Positions 47,723 through 57,018 of a DNA stretch of 64,000 nt are shown here, one piece after another (the stretch's first letter is position 1; each line of letters begins with the position of its first letter). Origin of the DNA: Geothrix limicola (GTDB taxonomy: Bacteria > Acidobacteriota > Holophagae > Holophagales > Holophagaceae); NCBI RefSeq assembly GCF_030268085.1, contig NZ_BSDE01000003.1:620001-684000 (forward strand). Direction: 5' to 3'. The notes under the pieces were generated by a model, which made no database searches, was not told the DNA's origin, and worked only from the letters and a program-made list of their open reading frames with translations. Made by a program: the position numbers and the translations under genes.

Positions 47723-47852
47723 GGAAACTCCCAGGCGGAGGCTTGATTTTGCCTGGAAATGACACGGGCAGTTGGACAGGATTCGACTTCGAGCCCTCCC
47801 CTGCCGATGAAGGGATTTCCGCGCCGGGGCGTCCCAGGGGAGGAATCAATAC

Positions 47853-49052
47853 ATGCGGATCCTGCTGGTGGATGGCGACGAGACCATGCTGCAGCGCCTG
47901 CGCCAGGTCTTCTGGAGGCGCCACCGCGGCTGGGAGGTGATCCTGGCGACGACGGGCGCCCAGGCGCTGGAGGTGCTGGACCGCGATGCCGTCGATATCG
48001 TGATCGCGGAACTGAAGCTCGGGACCATGGAGGGGATCGACCTGTTCCGCCGGGTGCGGAAGATGCAGCCGGGCGCCGTGCGCATCGCCCTGGGAGACCA
48101 GGCCGCCTCGGAGTGGCCTGAAGATGGCGATGGCGATCTGCACCGGCTCTTCGCCAAGCCTGTGGAGGCGGAATTCCTCATCGGGGTGGTGGAAAGCCTG
48201 GACATCGAGGACGACGCGACCAATGTGCGCGCCGTCCGCGCCTTCGTGGGCGGCCTGAGGCAGGTGCCGAGCCTGCCGAGCCTCTACGCGGAACTCGTGG
48301 ACCTGCTGCACCGCGACGAGGCGGGCATGGGCGAAGTCGCCCGGCTGATCCGCCGCGACCTCGGCATGGCCAGCCAGGTGCTGAAGCTGGCCAACTCGGG
48401 GCATTTCGGCTCGAACCGGCCCGTGGTCGACATCGGCCAGGCCCTCGCCATGCTGGGGGTGGATTCCCTGAAATCCCTCGTGCTGTTCCGCGGCTTCATC
48501 TCCAGCTTCGAGTCGCCGAGCCCCCAGGGGCTGGATCTGGAGCAGCTCTGGTTCCACTCCTTCCAGGTGGCCATGGGGGTGCGCAAGCTGGCGGCCCTGG
48601 AGGGCGAAACGCAACTGACGGACCTGGCCTTTTCCGTGGGCCTGCTGCATGACATCGGGCTCGTGGTGCTGGCCACGGATCCGGTGGGTCGCTACCAGGG
48701 CATCCTCCAGCAGGCCCAATCGAGCCGGATTCCCCTGGCCGTGCTGGAACACGATACCTACGGCGTGGACCACGCCCAGATCGGTGCCCACCTTCTCAGC
48801 CTCTGGGGGCTTCCACCCACGTTCTGCCGGCCCGTCCGGGAGCACCACGCCCCGCCCGCCGCGGGCGAGGGCTTCCCGCTGTCGCTGGCCCTGCACCTGT
48901 CGGACGCCCGCCATGGCGGCGGGGCCATGGCGGGCATCTTCGCGGACGGCCGATGGGGCCTGCATCCGCATGCCCTGAGCGATTCCGCGCGCTTCGAGCG
49001 ATGGAAAGCCTGCCTGGCCCTGGACACCAGCGAGTCCAATTCGTACGTGTGA
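47853..49052 (+). CDS. HDOD-domain protein with degenerate receiver
   Basis: 399 residues. Residues 1-115 are receiver-like (RILLVDGDE pocket, LFAKP lysine), but the phospho-acceptor position is Glu53 (DIVIAELKL) in place of Asp, so it may mimic a permanently phosphorylated state. From about 130 comes an HDOD domain (LPSLYAELVDLLHRDEAGMGEVARLIRRDLGMASQVLKLANS; later LLHDIGLVVLA). The HD metal pair is incomplete, as is usual in HDOD. Such proteins act in signal output linked to c-di-GMP or motility. Start at ATG 47853 with GGAGG upstream. Confidence 0.87.
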   Translation: MRILLVDGDETMLQRLRQVFWRRHRGWEVILATTGAQALEVLDRDAVDIVIAELKLGTMEGIDLFRRVRKMQPGAVRIALGDQAASEWPEDGDGDLHRLFAKPVEAEFLIGVVESLDIEDDATNVRAVRAFVGGLRQVPSLPSLYAELVDLLHRDEAGMGEVARLIRRDLGMASQVLKLANSGHFGSNRPVVDIGQALAMLGVDSLKSLVLFRGFISSFESPSPQGLDLEQLWFHSFQVAMGVRKLAALEGETQLTDLAFSVGLLHDIGLVVLATDPVGRYQGILQQAQSSRIPLAVLEHDTYGVDHAQIGAHLLSLWGLPPTFCRPVREHHAPPAAGEGFPLSLALHLSDARHGGGAMAGIFADGRWGLHPHALSDSARFERWKACLALDTSESNSYV

Positions 49053-49097
49053 ATCTGAGGCACCGGAACGCGGCCGGAAGCTGAGCGGGCGGACCCT

Positions 49098-50435
49098 CTA
49101 GATGACCTTCCCGGGATTGAAGATGCCCTGGGGATCCAGAGCCTGCTTGAGGCTGCGGAGGGTCTGGATGTGGGCCGGGTCGCCGAGGGCGAGGAAGGCC
49201 TCGCGCTTGGCGAGGCCGATGCCGTGCTCGCCGCTGAGGGTGCCGCCGAGGCTCACGGCGAGGCGGAAGAGGCCCATGAGCTGGGTGTCCAGCAGGCCGG
49301 GCTCGGTCTCGCCGGCGGCCAGCAGGTTCACGTGCAGGTTGCCATCGCCCAGGTGGCCGTAGGTCACGGCGGGACAGCCCAGGCGCTCGAGGCCCTCGAA
49401 GAATTCGCGCAGGCGGCTGCGGGGCACGACGATGTCTTCGCTCACCTTCTTGGGATGGCGTTCCTTCAGGAAGACGCTCGTCATGCGGCGCACGGCCCAG
49501 ATGTCCTGCCGCTGCCGCTCGTCGGTGGCGACTTCCAGGCCCTCGGAGACGGGGCCCAGCAGGTCCAGCAGGCCTTCGAGAAAGGCGTCAGAGCGGCAGC
49601 CCCGCTCGTCGAATTCGAGGATGGCCAGGGCCTCCCCGGGCAGGCGCCGGGCCGCTTCGGGGCCGTGGGCGCGCAGTTCCGCGAGCACGGCGGGATCGAA
49701 AAACTCGAAGGCGCTGGGCAGGAAACCCGCGCCGCATAAACGTCCCGGCAGATCCAGCAGGTCGCTCCAGCGTTTTACCGGCAGCAGCAGGGTCGTGTGC
49801 TCCCGGGGCAGGGGCGCCAGGCGCAGGGTGGCACCGACGATGAATCCGAAAATGCCCTCGCTGCCGATGAAGAGCTGGCCGAGGGCCGGGCCCGCATTGG
49901 CCTTCACGCTGCTGATGCCGAAGCGGTGGATCTCGCCGTCCTCCAGCAGCACGTCCACGGCCAGCACCCAGTGGCGCGTCATGCCGTACTTGCAGGCGTT
50001 GGGTCCGCCTGCGTTCGTGGCCAGGGTGCCGCCCAGGGCGCAGCTCTCCCAGGAGTTGGGATCCGGCGGATAGAAGAGCCCGTGAGCCTCGGCGGCGGCC
50101 TTCACGTCGCGCAGGGGCGCGCTGGCGGGGGCGTACAGGCAGAGATCCTGGGGGGAGACGGCGATCTCGCCGGGCCACTGGGAGAAGTCCACGACGACCG
50201 TACGGGCCGTGGGCAGGCAGCCACCGGCCTTGCCCGTGCCCGCGCCCCGGGGCACGAGGCCGAAACCTTCGGCCTTGGCGAGGCGCACCAGTTCCCGCAG
50301 GGCCGCGGGCCCGCGGGGCTTCACCACGGCCAGGGGCGCGGTGCCGCGCACATGGGATTCGTCCCGGAGATAGGCTTCCAGATCCTCGGGATCCGACAGG
50401 AGGGTGGCCTCGGGCAGGCCCTTGAGAACGTCCAT
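49098..50435 (-). CDS. FAD-linked oxidase, GlcD/D-lactate dehydrogenase family
   Basis: 445 residues from ATG 50435 (MDVLKGLPEATLLSDPEDL). The FAD-binding PCMH domain contains LVPRGAGTGKAGGCLP and CALGGTLATNAGGPNACKYGMTRHW; the C-terminal FAD-oxidase cap contains YGHLGDGNLHVNLL (active-site His) and LSGEHGIGLAKREAF. Oxidises a 2-hydroxyacid such as glycolate or D-lactate and passes electrons to quinone or ETF. No glcE/glcF genes adjacent, so it resembles single-subunit D-lactate/2-hydroxyglutarate dehydrogenases. Substrate not determinable here. Confidence 0.9.
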   Translation of the reverse strand: MDVLKGLPEATLLSDPEDLEAYLRDESHVRGTAPLAVVKPRGPAALRELVRLAKAEGFGLVPRGAGTGKAGGCLPTARTVVVDFSQWPGEIAVSPQDLCLYAPASAPLRDVKAAAEAHGLFYPPDPNSWESCALGGTLATNAGGPNACKYGMTRHWVLAVDVLLEDGEIHRFGISSVKANAGPALGQLFIGSEGIFGFIVGATLRLAPLPREHTTLLLPVKRWSDLLDLPGRLCGAGFLPSAFEFFDPAVLAELRAHGPEAARRLPGEALAILEFDERGCRSDAFLEGLLDLLGPVSEGLEVATDERQRQDIWAVRRMTSVFLKERHPKKVSEDIVVPRSRLREFFEGLERLGCPAVTYGHLGDGNLHVNLLAAGETEPGLLDTQLMGLFRLAVSLGGTLSGEHGIGLAKREAFLALGDPAHIQTLRSLKQALDPQGIFNPGKVI

Positions 50436-50480
50436 ACTTCCAGTGTGACGGAAGGATGCGGCCCCAGGTAAGCTGCCCTC

Positions 50481-53000
50481 ATGCCTCCGTTTCAAGCGCT
50501 GTCGGCCCGGTCCCACCGAGGATGGATGTCCCAGATCCTCGGCCAGGCCACGCCCTGGCTGGTGCTGCTTCTGGGGCTGGGCGGCACGGCCTGGGCCTGG
50601 AGGGTCGTGCGCCTGCAGGAGCGGGCCTACCAGGTGGGCCGCCTGGATGCCGCCGTGGCCCAGACCCGCGAGGCGGTGGACCACCGCATCGAGGAACAGA
50701 CCAAGCTGCTGCTCGCGGCCCAGGGCCTCGTGGCGGGGCGGCCGCGCCTCGGTGCCGAGGACTGGCGGGCCTTCGTGCAGAGCCTCGAACTCCGGCGCCT
50801 TTCCCCCGGCACCCGCATCATGGGCTATGTGTCCCGCGAGGCCCTGGAGGGCCGCCCGGCGGCTTTGCCCCTGCTGGAACCCGAAGCCGATGCCGCGGCC
50901 CTGGGGCTCAACGGCGCCGGCCTCTTCGCGCTGCCGGGCTTCCGGGAGGTGGCCTCCCGGGCCCGGGACCACGGGGAGTTCTCCGTCAGCGGCCGTCTCA
51001 CCCTGCCCGGGGAACACGCGTCATCCATCCTGTTGGTGCTTCCGGTGTTCCGGGATTTCGCCGTGCCGAACCACACGGACGCCCGCCGTTCGGGCTTCCA
51101 GGGCCTGGTGGTCTGCGTGGCGGATGGCCACGAGATGTTCCGGCCCATGTATGGCGCCAGCCCCATCGCGGAACTGGACGTGGAGATCTATGACGACGCC
51201 ACCTGCCGCGAGGACGGGTTGATCTACGACCGGGACCTCTGCCTGGCCACCAACGGCACGGCCATGGCGGTGCGGCCCGGATCCAGGCACATGCCCATGA
51301 TCATCGGAGGCCGGTACTGGACGCTCGTCGTCGGCTTCCTGCCCAAGGCCGCCGTCGGCACCTTCCAAAACCGGCCACGGATGGTGGTCGTGGCCGGCAC
51401 CGCGCTGAGCCTGCTGACCTTCGCCCTCACGCTCTTCCTGGCCTACAGCCGCTCGCGGCTCGAGGTGCTGACCCACCAGCTGGGAGAAAGCGAGGCGCGC
51501 TTCAGGTCCGTGGCGGAGACGGCCTCCTGCGCGATCTTCATCTTCTCCGATCGCATCGAGTACATGAACGAGGCGGGATCGAGGATCACGGGGTACTCCC
51601 TCGGCGAGATCGTCGGCCACCCCCTGCTGAAACTGGTCCACCCCCTGGATCAGGAGCTCGTGCGCTCCCGCGCCCAGGCCCGCCTGCGGGGGGACTCGGT
51701 GCCCCTGCGCTACGAGTTCCGGCTCCTGACGAAGGAGGGCGAGACCCGCTGGATCGATTTCGCCGCCGGGACGGTGGCCCTGGGCGACCGCGTGCTCGGC
51801 CTGGGCACGGCCTTCGACGTCACCGAGCGGGTGCGGGCCAACGAGGCCCGACTCAAGGTCGAGCGCAAGCTGCTGGAGGCCCAGAAGCTCGAAAGCCTGG
51901 GCCTGCTCGCTGGCGGCGTGGCCCACGACTTCAACAACCTGCTCACGGTCATCCAGGGCAATGCGGGGATGGTGCGCGAGGCCCTGGACGAACCCGAGGT
52001 GGCCGCGACCTGCCTGCGGAACATCGAGGACACCTGCCGCCGCGCGGCGGACCTGGTGCGCCAGATGCTCGCCTACTCGGGACGCGGCCGGGTCGAGGTG
52101 CAGCTCCTCGATCTGAATCGTCTCGTGCAGGAGATCGCCCAGCTGCTCAGCGTCTCGATTCCGAAGACCATCACCCTTCGCTACGAATGGGCTGCGGGCC
52201 TGCCTCCCGTCTCGGGAGATGCGGCCCAGCTCCACCAGGTGGTGATGAACCTCGTCACCAATGCCGCAGAGGCCATCGGTGAGGCGGAAGGCCAGATCAC
52301 GCTGCGCTCGGGTCTGCGCATGCTGGGCGAGACGGACGTCACCGGCCTGCGCGTGGCCGAGACCCTGGAGCCGGGGCCCTTCGTCTTCCTGGAGGTGGCG
52401 GACACGGGCTCGGGCATGGATGCCGCCACGCTGGCGCGGATCTTCGATCCCTTCTTCACCACCAAGTTCGCCGGGCGGGGCCTGGGCCTGGCCGCCATGC
52501 AGGGCATCGTGCGCGGCCACGGCGGAGGCGTGGAGATCCAGAGCAGCCCGGGGGCGGGCACCGTCTTTCGGATCTACCTGCCCGCGCAGGAGGGCCTGGT
52601 GCCGCATGAGGAGACCACGGCACCCGGCCTGGTCGGCGAGGTGGTGGGCGCCGGCCTGGTGCTGGTGGCCGACGACGAACCCGGCATCCGCGATTTCGCG
52701 CGGCGGGTGCTGGAGCGCGCGGGCTTCGAAACGGTGGCTGCCGCCGACGGCCAGGAGGCGGTCGAGCACGTCCGGGCCCATCAGCGGGAATTGCGGCTCG
52801 TGCTGCTGGACCTGACCATGCCGCGGCTGGGCGGAGACGAGGCCCTGGCGGAGATGCGCGCCATGGGCTTCCTCGGCCCCGTCATCCGTTGGAGCGGGTA
52901 CACGCAGCACGACGCGACCAGGGACCACCGCGCCACCTTCCTCCACAAACCCTTCAGCGCGGAGGATCTGCTGGCGGGCGTGCGGGAAGCCCTGGCCTGA
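50481..53000 (+). CDS. Hybrid sensor histidine kinase (CHASE-PAS-HisKA-HATPase-REC)
   Basis: 839 residues. Membrane helix near 20-45; periplasmic CHASE-like domain to about 290 (RIMGYVSREALEG...); second helix at about 300-325 (VVVAGTALSLLTFALTLFLA). A PAS domain follows (RFRSVAETASCAIFIFSDR). The H-box is GGVAHDFNNLLTVIQ with the phospho-His near 482. ATPase boxes are present: HQVVMNLVTNAAEA, DTGSGM and GLGLAAMQGIVRGHGG. The C-terminal receiver starts LVADDEPGIRDF with acceptor Asp in LLDLTMP. An outside ligand is probably sensed through CHASE. No response regulator is adjacent. Confidence 0.93.
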   Translation: MPPFQALSARSHRGWMSQILGQATPWLVLLLGLGGTAWAWRVVRLQERAYQVGRLDAAVAQTREAVDHRIEEQTKLLLAAQGLVAGRPRLGAEDWRAFVQSLELRRLSPGTRIMGYVSREALEGRPAALPLLEPEADAAALGLNGAGLFALPGFREVASRARDHGEFSVSGRLTLPGEHASSILLVLPVFRDFAVPNHTDARRSGFQGLVVCVADGHEMFRPMYGASPIAELDVEIYDDATCREDGLIYDRDLCLATNGTAMAVRPGSRHMPMIIGGRYWTLVVGFLPKAAVGTFQNRPRMVVVAGTALSLLTFALTLFLAYSRSRLEVLTHQLGESEARFRSVAETASCAIFIFSDRIEYMNEAGSRITGYSLGEIVGHPLLKLVHPLDQELVRSRAQARLRGDSVPLRYEFRLLTKEGETRWIDFAAGTVALGDRVLGLGTAFDVTERVRANEARLKVERKLLEAQKLESLGLLAGGVAHDFNNLLTVIQGNAGMVREALDEPEVAATCLRNIEDTCRRAADLVRQMLAYSGRGRVEVQLLDLNRLVQEIAQLLSVSIPKTITLRYEWAAGLPPVSGDAAQLHQVVMNLVTNAAEAIGEAEGQITLRSGLRMLGETDVTGLRVAETLEPGPFVFLEVADTGSGMDAATLARIFDPFFTTKFAGRGLGLAAMQGIVRGHGGGVEIQSSPGAGTVFRIYLPAQEGLVPHEETTAPGLVGEVVGAGLVLVADDEPGIRDFARRVLERAGFETVAAADGQEAVEHVRAHQRELRLVLLDLTMPRLGGDEALAEMRAMGFLGPVIRWSGYTQHDATRDHRATFLHKPFSAEDLLAGVREALA

Positions 53001-53090
53001 ACTGCAGGGGGCGTCACAGCCCGTTGGACGCGGCCATCCAAGGGATGCCCGCCCCTTCATCACGCGTCACCTTCGAAAAGGAGACCGGCC

Positions 53091-53537
53091 ATGCCCACGA
53101 ACACGATCCGACTGCATCGGGTGCTGCGCGCGGCGCCCGAGCGCATCTACCGGGCCTTCCTGGATGCCGACGCCATGGCCAAGTGGCTTCCGCCCCATGG
53201 CTTCACCTGCCGGGTCCACCATCTCGACGCGAAGGTTGGCGGCACGTACCGGATGTCCTTCACGAACTTCAGCACCGGCCACGGCCACAGCTTCGGCGGG
53301 ACCTTCCTCGAGCTGGTGCCCCACGAACGGATCCGGCACACGGACAAATTCGAGGACGCCAACCTGCCCGGCGAGATGACGACGACGATCACCCTCAGGC
53401 CCGTCTTCTGCGGCACCGAACTCAGCATTCTGCAGGAAGGCGTCCCCGAGGTCATTCCAACTGAAGCCTGCTACCTGGGCTGGCAGGAATCGCTCACGCT
53501 GCTGGCCCAGCTCGTCGAGCCCGACATCCCGGATTGA
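53091..53537 (+). CDS. SRPBCC/AHSA1-type protein
   Basis: 148 residues, one START-like helix-grip domain: RLHRVLRAAPERIYRAFLDADAMAKWLPPHGF at the start, GTYRMSFTNFSTGHGHSFGGTFLELVPHERI in the middle, and a C-terminal long helix QESLTLLAQLVEPDI. Similar to activator-of-Hsp90-homologue-1-like proteins annotated as ATPase activators or polyketide-cyclase-like. Ligand unknown. GAAAAGGAGA ribosome site upstream. Confidence 0.9.
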   Translation: MPTNTIRLHRVLRAAPERIYRAFLDADAMAKWLPPHGFTCRVHHLDAKVGGTYRMSFTNFSTGHGHSFGGTFLELVPHERIRHTDKFEDANLPGEMTTTITLRPVFCGTELSILQEGVPEVIPTEACYLGWQESLTLLAQLVEPDIPD

Positions 53538-53548
53538 AGGAAGGAAAC

Positions 53549-53576
53549 CGCGAATGACGCGAATGGGCGCGAATGA
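53549..53576. repeat. Triple CGCGAATG repeat
   Basis: CGCGAATG occurs at 53549, 53558 and 53568, spaced 9 and 10 nt, in the gap between two convergent genes. Similar short-period runs of an 8- to 10-mer occur in intergenic DNA of several bacterial phyla, to my recollection. Function unknown. Confidence 0.6.
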
Positions 53577-53649
53577 AAAGCACGGACGGTATCGCGATCC
53601 GGTGCTTCACTCGCGCCATGGGCGGTTTGATTTTTTTTGGGCAGTCGGT

Positions 53650-54354
53650 TTAGTCGACCAGGGTGCCGACGGCCTCGCCCTTGACGGCGGCGACGAGGTT
53701 GCCGGGCTTGTTCATGTCGAAGACGAGGATGGGCAGCTTGTTGTCCATGCACAGGGCGATGGCGGGGGCGTCCATGACCTTCAGGCCCTTCTCCAGCACT
53801 TCCTGGAAGCTGATGTGGTCGAAGCGCGTGGCGGTCGGATCCTTCTTGGGATCGGCAGTGTAGATGCCGTCCACGTTGGTGGCCTTCATGACCACCTCGG
53901 CGTTCACCTCGTTGGCGCGCAGCGCGGCGGCGGTGTCGGTGCTGAAGTAGGGGTTGCCGGTGCCCGCGCCGAAGATGACGACGCGGCCCTTCTCGAGGTG
54001 GCGGGTGGCACGGCGGCGGATGTAGGTCTCGGTAACCTTGGGCATCTCCAGGCCCGAGAGGGTGCGGGTGTGCACACCCTTGTGCTCCAGCGAGTCCTGC
54101 AGGGCCAGGGCGTTGATCATGGTGGCCAGCATGCCCATGTGATCGGCCGTCGTGCGGTCCATGCCCTTGGTGGCGCCGGCGACGCCGCGGAAGATGTTGC
54201 CACCGCCGATGACGAGGCCCACCTGCACGCCCATTTCGCAGATGGTCTTCACCTGGTCGGCGATCATGGAGACCACGGCCGGATCGATGCCGCCCTTCTG
54301 CTCGCCCATGAGGGCTTCGCCAGAGAGCTTGAGCAGGATGCGCTTGAATTTCAT
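53650..54354 (-). CDS. pyrH: UMP kinase
   Basis: 234 residues from ATG 54354 ([17 protein letters not shown]). Amino-acid-kinase fold with [49 protein letters not shown] and [13 protein letters not shown], all typical of bacterial PyrH. Makes UDP from UMP and ATP. It lies in the usual order rpsB-tsf-pyrH, but a terminator after tsf suggests partially separate expression. Confidence 0.97.
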   Translation of the reverse strand: MKFKRILLKLSGEALMGEQKGGIDPAVVSMIADQVKTICEMGVQVGLVIGGGNIFRGVAGATKGMDRTTADHMGMLATMINALALQDSLEHKGVHTRTLSGLEMPKVTETYIRRRATRHLEKGRVVIFGAGTGNPYFSTDTAAALRANEVNAEVVMKATNVDGIYTADPKKDPTATRFDHISFQEVLEKGLKVMDAPAIALCMDNKLPILVFDMNKPGNLVAAVKGEAVGTLVD

Positions 54355-54392
54355 GGGTACTCCGGAGATTGAATAAAGCCTAGCCCAAAAAA

Positions 54393-54414
54393 AGGGCGGC
54401 ACGGATGCCGCCCT
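54393..54414 (-). terminator. Terminator between tsf and pyrH
   Basis: A perfect 9-bp stem (54393-54401 with 54406-54414, AGGGCGGCA/TGCCGCCCT) followed on the minus strand by seven T. It should reduce or end transcription coming from tsf, so pyrH may need its own promoter in the 79-bp gap. Confidence 0.85.
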
Positions 54415-54433
54415 CGTTTGGTCGAAATGAACC

Positions 54434-55084
54434 TTACTTGGCGGCGGCGACTTCGGCGGCGAAGTTCTCGCTGCGCTTCTCGAGGCCCTCGCCCATGATG
54501 TACTTCGTGAAGCGGCGGATGCTCAGCTTCTCGCCAATCTCCGCGGTCTTCTGGGACAGGTACTGCTGGATGGTGAGGTCGGGATTCATGATGAAGGGCT
54601 GTTCGAGGAGGCAGACCTCCTTGAAGATGCTGTTCATCTTGCCCTCGACGATGCGCTCGACGATGTTGGCGGGCTTGCCGGTGGCCAGGGCCTGCTCGGT
54701 GGCGATGCGCTTCTCGGTGTCGAGGAATTCCTGGGTGACCTCTTCCTTGGTGACGAAGCGGGGCGCGGGATCGGCGGCCGCGATGTGCATCGCGATTTCC
54801 TTCACCAGGCGCTGGAAGGCCTCGTTGCGAGCCACGAAATCCGTCTCGGAGTTCACTTCGACGAGCACGCCCACGCGGCCGCCGGGGTGGATGTAGGCTT
54901 CCACGATGCCTTCAGCGGCGATGCGGTCGGCCTTCTTGGCGGAGGCGGCGAGGCCCTTCTTGCGCAGCCACTCGTTGGCCTGTTCCATGTCGCCGTTGCT
55001 CTCTTCCAGGGCCTTCTTGCAATCCATCATGCCGAGGCCGGTCTTTTCGCGCAGGGTCTTCACGTCTTGGGCGGTGAATGCCAT
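54434..55084 (-). CDS. tsf: Elongation factor Ts
   Basis: 216 residues, shorter than E. coli EF-Ts (283), like the compact form of thermophiles and Acidobacteria-type groups. N-terminal UBA-like part [22 protein letters not shown] and the core [22 protein letters not shown] (TDFV contacting EF-Tu). It regenerates EF-Tu-GTP. 87 nt separate it from rpsB upstream, with an inverted repeat of about 11 bp in that gap. Confidence 0.96.
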   Translation of the reverse strand: MAFTAQDVKTLREKTGLGMMDCKKALEESNGDMEQANEWLRKKGLAASAKKADRIAAEGIVEAYIHPGGRVGVLVEVNSETDFVARNEAFQRLVKEIAMHIAAADPAPRFVTKEEVTQEFLDTEKRIATEQALATGKPANIVERIVEGKMNSIFKEVCLLEQPFIMNPDLTIQQYLSQKTAEIGEKLSIRRFTKYIMGEGLEKRSENFAAEVAAAK

Positions 55085-55171
55085 GTCATCTCCTGAATCA
55101 TTGGGGGCTTCAGAGCATCAGCCACCAGCGGGCGAACCCTCTGATGGCTGACGAAGGTCATGGGAAAGGGT

Positions 55172-55924
55172 CTAGCCCTCGGCTTCCATCTTTTCGGCCA
55201 TCATCTTCTTCATCTCGTCGCTGTCGCCCTTGTCGCGGAAGGACTGGCGGCCCTCGAGGATGGAGTCGGCCACGCGCTCGGAGAAGAGCAGGATGGAGCG
55301 GATCGCGTCGTCATTGGCGGGGATCACGTAGTCCACCATGTCGGGATCGCAGTTGGTGTCGACGATGCCCACGACCTTGATGCCGAGCTTCTTGGCCTCG
55401 GTGACGGCGATGTCTTCGCGATGGGGATCGATGACGAAGATGACATCGGGCAGCGAGCGCATGTCGCGGATGCCGTGGAAGGAGGCCTCCAGCTTCAGGC
55501 GGGTGCGGTTCAGGGTCAGCAGTTCCTTCTTGGAGAGCATGGCCGTGCGGGCGGGATCGGCCAGGGTGGCCTCGATCTCGCGGAACTTCTCCAGGCTCTT
55601 CTTGATGGTCGCGAAGTTGGTCAGCATGCCGCCCAGCCAGCGGTTGTTGACGTAGAAGGCGCCGCAGCGGCCGGCCTGCTCGGCGATGAGCTCCTGGGCC
55701 TGGGGCTTGGTGGCCACGAAGAGGAAGTTCTTCCCTTCGCTGGCGGACTTCGTGAGGAAGTTCGCGGCGGTGTTCCAGAGGCGCAGGGTCTTCTGGAGGT
55801 CGATGATGTAGATGCTGTTGCGGGCGCCGAAAATGAACTTCTTCATCTTCGGGTTCCAACGCTTGGTCTGGTGTCCGAAGTGGGCACCGGCTTCAAGCAG
55901 TTCCTTCATCTGGATGGCAGCCAT
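55172..55924 (-). CDS. rpsB: 30S ribosomal protein S2
   Basis: 250 residues from ATG 55924 (MAAIQMKELLEAGAHFGHQTKRWNPKM). S2 signatures: FGARNSIYIIDLQKTLRLW, NNRWLGGMLTNFATIK and PDVIFVIDPHREDIAVTEA, VDTNCDPDMVDYVIPANDDAIRS. It binds the head-body junction of the small subunit. A terminator precedes it (after rpsI), so it has its own promoter within 55943-56045. Confidence 0.97.
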   Translation of the reverse strand: MAAIQMKELLEAGAHFGHQTKRWNPKMKKFIFGARNSIYIIDLQKTLRLWNTAANFLTKSASEGKNFLFVATKPQAQELIAEQAGRCGAFYVNNRWLGGMLTNFATIKKSLEKFREIEATLADPARTAMLSKKELLTLNRTRLKLEASFHGIRDMRSLPDVIFVIDPHREDIAVTEAKKLGIKVVGIVDTNCDPDMVDYVIPANDDAIRSILLFSERVADSILEGRQSFRDKGDSDEMKKMMAEKMEAEG

Positions 55925-56045
55925 GCTGGCCTCCCTGGTCAAGCGGCGAATCGAAGGATGCCGCGGGTGGGATGAAAGGCGTCGGGTTGGTTCCCTTCGC
56001 CCGAATCGTCCGCCCCAAGAGGTTCGAGGTCGGACCGGGAAAACA

Positions 56046-56073
56046 GAAGGGGGAACCGAGTGGCTCCCCCTTC
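56046..56073 (-). terminator. Terminator after rpsI
   Basis: Stem 56046-56057 with 56062-56073 (one mismatch), five G-C pairs in a row, GAGT loop, then CTGTTTT on the minus strand. It separates the rplM-rpsI unit from rpsB-tsf. Confidence 0.8.
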
Positions 56074-56083
56074 CAGAGACGGA

Positions 56084-56476
56084 CTAGCGCTTGCTGAACT
56101 GGAAGCGACGACGGGCGGCCTTGCGACCGGGCTTCTTACGTTCCTTCATGCGGGGGTCGCGGGTCAGGAGGCCGGCGCCGCGCAGGAGGGACTTGAGCTG
56201 CTCGTTGTAGCCCAGCAGCGCGCGGGAGATGCCCATGCGGATGGCCGAAGCCTGGCCGGCAGGGCCGCCGCCGGTGACGCTGATGATCATGTCGAACTTG
56301 CCATCGAGGTCGGCCAGCACGAGGGGCTGGTGAACCATCATGCGGAGCACGGCATTGGGGAAGTAGCTCTCGAGGCTGCGGCCGTTGACGGTGATCTTGC
56401 CGGTGCCAGGGCGCAGGAAGGCGCGAGCGGCCGCGCTCTTGCGGCGACCGGTTCCGTAGTTCTGGGAAATGGCCAT
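56084..56476 (-). CDS. rpsI: 30S ribosomal protein S9
   Basis: 130 residues. [27 protein letters not shown] at the start and the basic end [24 protein letters not shown], whose last Lys-Arg contacts P-site tRNA. It follows rplM after 13 nt, the standard L13-S9 pair. Confidence 0.98.
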   Translation of the reverse strand: MAISQNYGTGRRKSAAARAFLRPGTGKITVNGRSLESYFPNAVLRMMVHQPLVLADLDGKFDMIISVTGGGPAGQASAIRMGISRALLGYNEQLKSLLRGAGLLTRDPRMKERKKPGRKAARRRFQFSKR

Positions 56477-56489
56477 GGGTTCCTCGCCT

Positions 56490-56924
56490 CTACTTCTGGA
56501 TGGTCAGGATCTGGGGCTGCTGGGCGGACTGCTCGTGCTCGGGGCCCGCGTAGACCTTGAGCTTGCGATACATCGCCCGACCGAGGGGGCCCTTGGGCAG
56601 CATGCCCTTGACCGCGCTCTCGATGATGCGCTCGGGGAAGGTGGCCTGCATCACCTGGGCCTTGACTTCCTTCATGGAGCCGGGCTGGGTGGTGGTGCGG
56701 CGGTAGAACTTCTGCACGCCCTTCTTGCCCGTCAGCACGGCCTTGTCGGCGTTGATGACGATGACGTGGTCGCCGGTGTCGAGGAAGGGGGTCCAGGTCG
56801 GCTTGTTCTTGCCGGACAGGACATCCGCGACGGCGGTGCTCAGGCGGCCGACGGGAATCCCGGTGGCGTCCACCAGGAACCACTGGCGCTTGAGATCATT
56901 GGCTTTCGGGAAGTACGTGCTCAT
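56490..56924 (-). CDS. rplM: 50S ribosomal protein L13
   Basis: 144 residues from ATG 56924 ([20 protein letters not shown]). Contains [26 protein letters not shown] and [32 protein letters not shown], the L13 signature. An early assembly protein of the large subunit. The 94-nt leader has a CCACCC/GGGTGG inverted repeat but no L13-leader structure I can confirm. Confidence 0.98.
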   Translation of the reverse strand: MSTYFPKANDLKRQWFLVDATGIPVGRLSTAVADVLSGKNKPTWTPFLDTGDHVIVINADKAVLTGKKGVQKFYRRTTTQPGSMKEVKAQVMQATFPERIIESAVKGMLPKGPLGRAMYRKLKVYAGPEHEQSAQQPQILTIQK

Positions 56925-57018
56925 GGCCTGCTCCGGAATCACAATCGCGCAGCAAAGACACCACCCCATGGGCGGCGAATTCACAGAAGGGAAAGCTTAT
57001 CGTTGGGTGGCCTTGGGG

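Noticed and set aside
46725-48971. 748-codon minus-strand frame over GDPD and HDOD genes
   Set aside because: It passes through two well-supported genes in other frames and changes composition abruptly; chance open frame.
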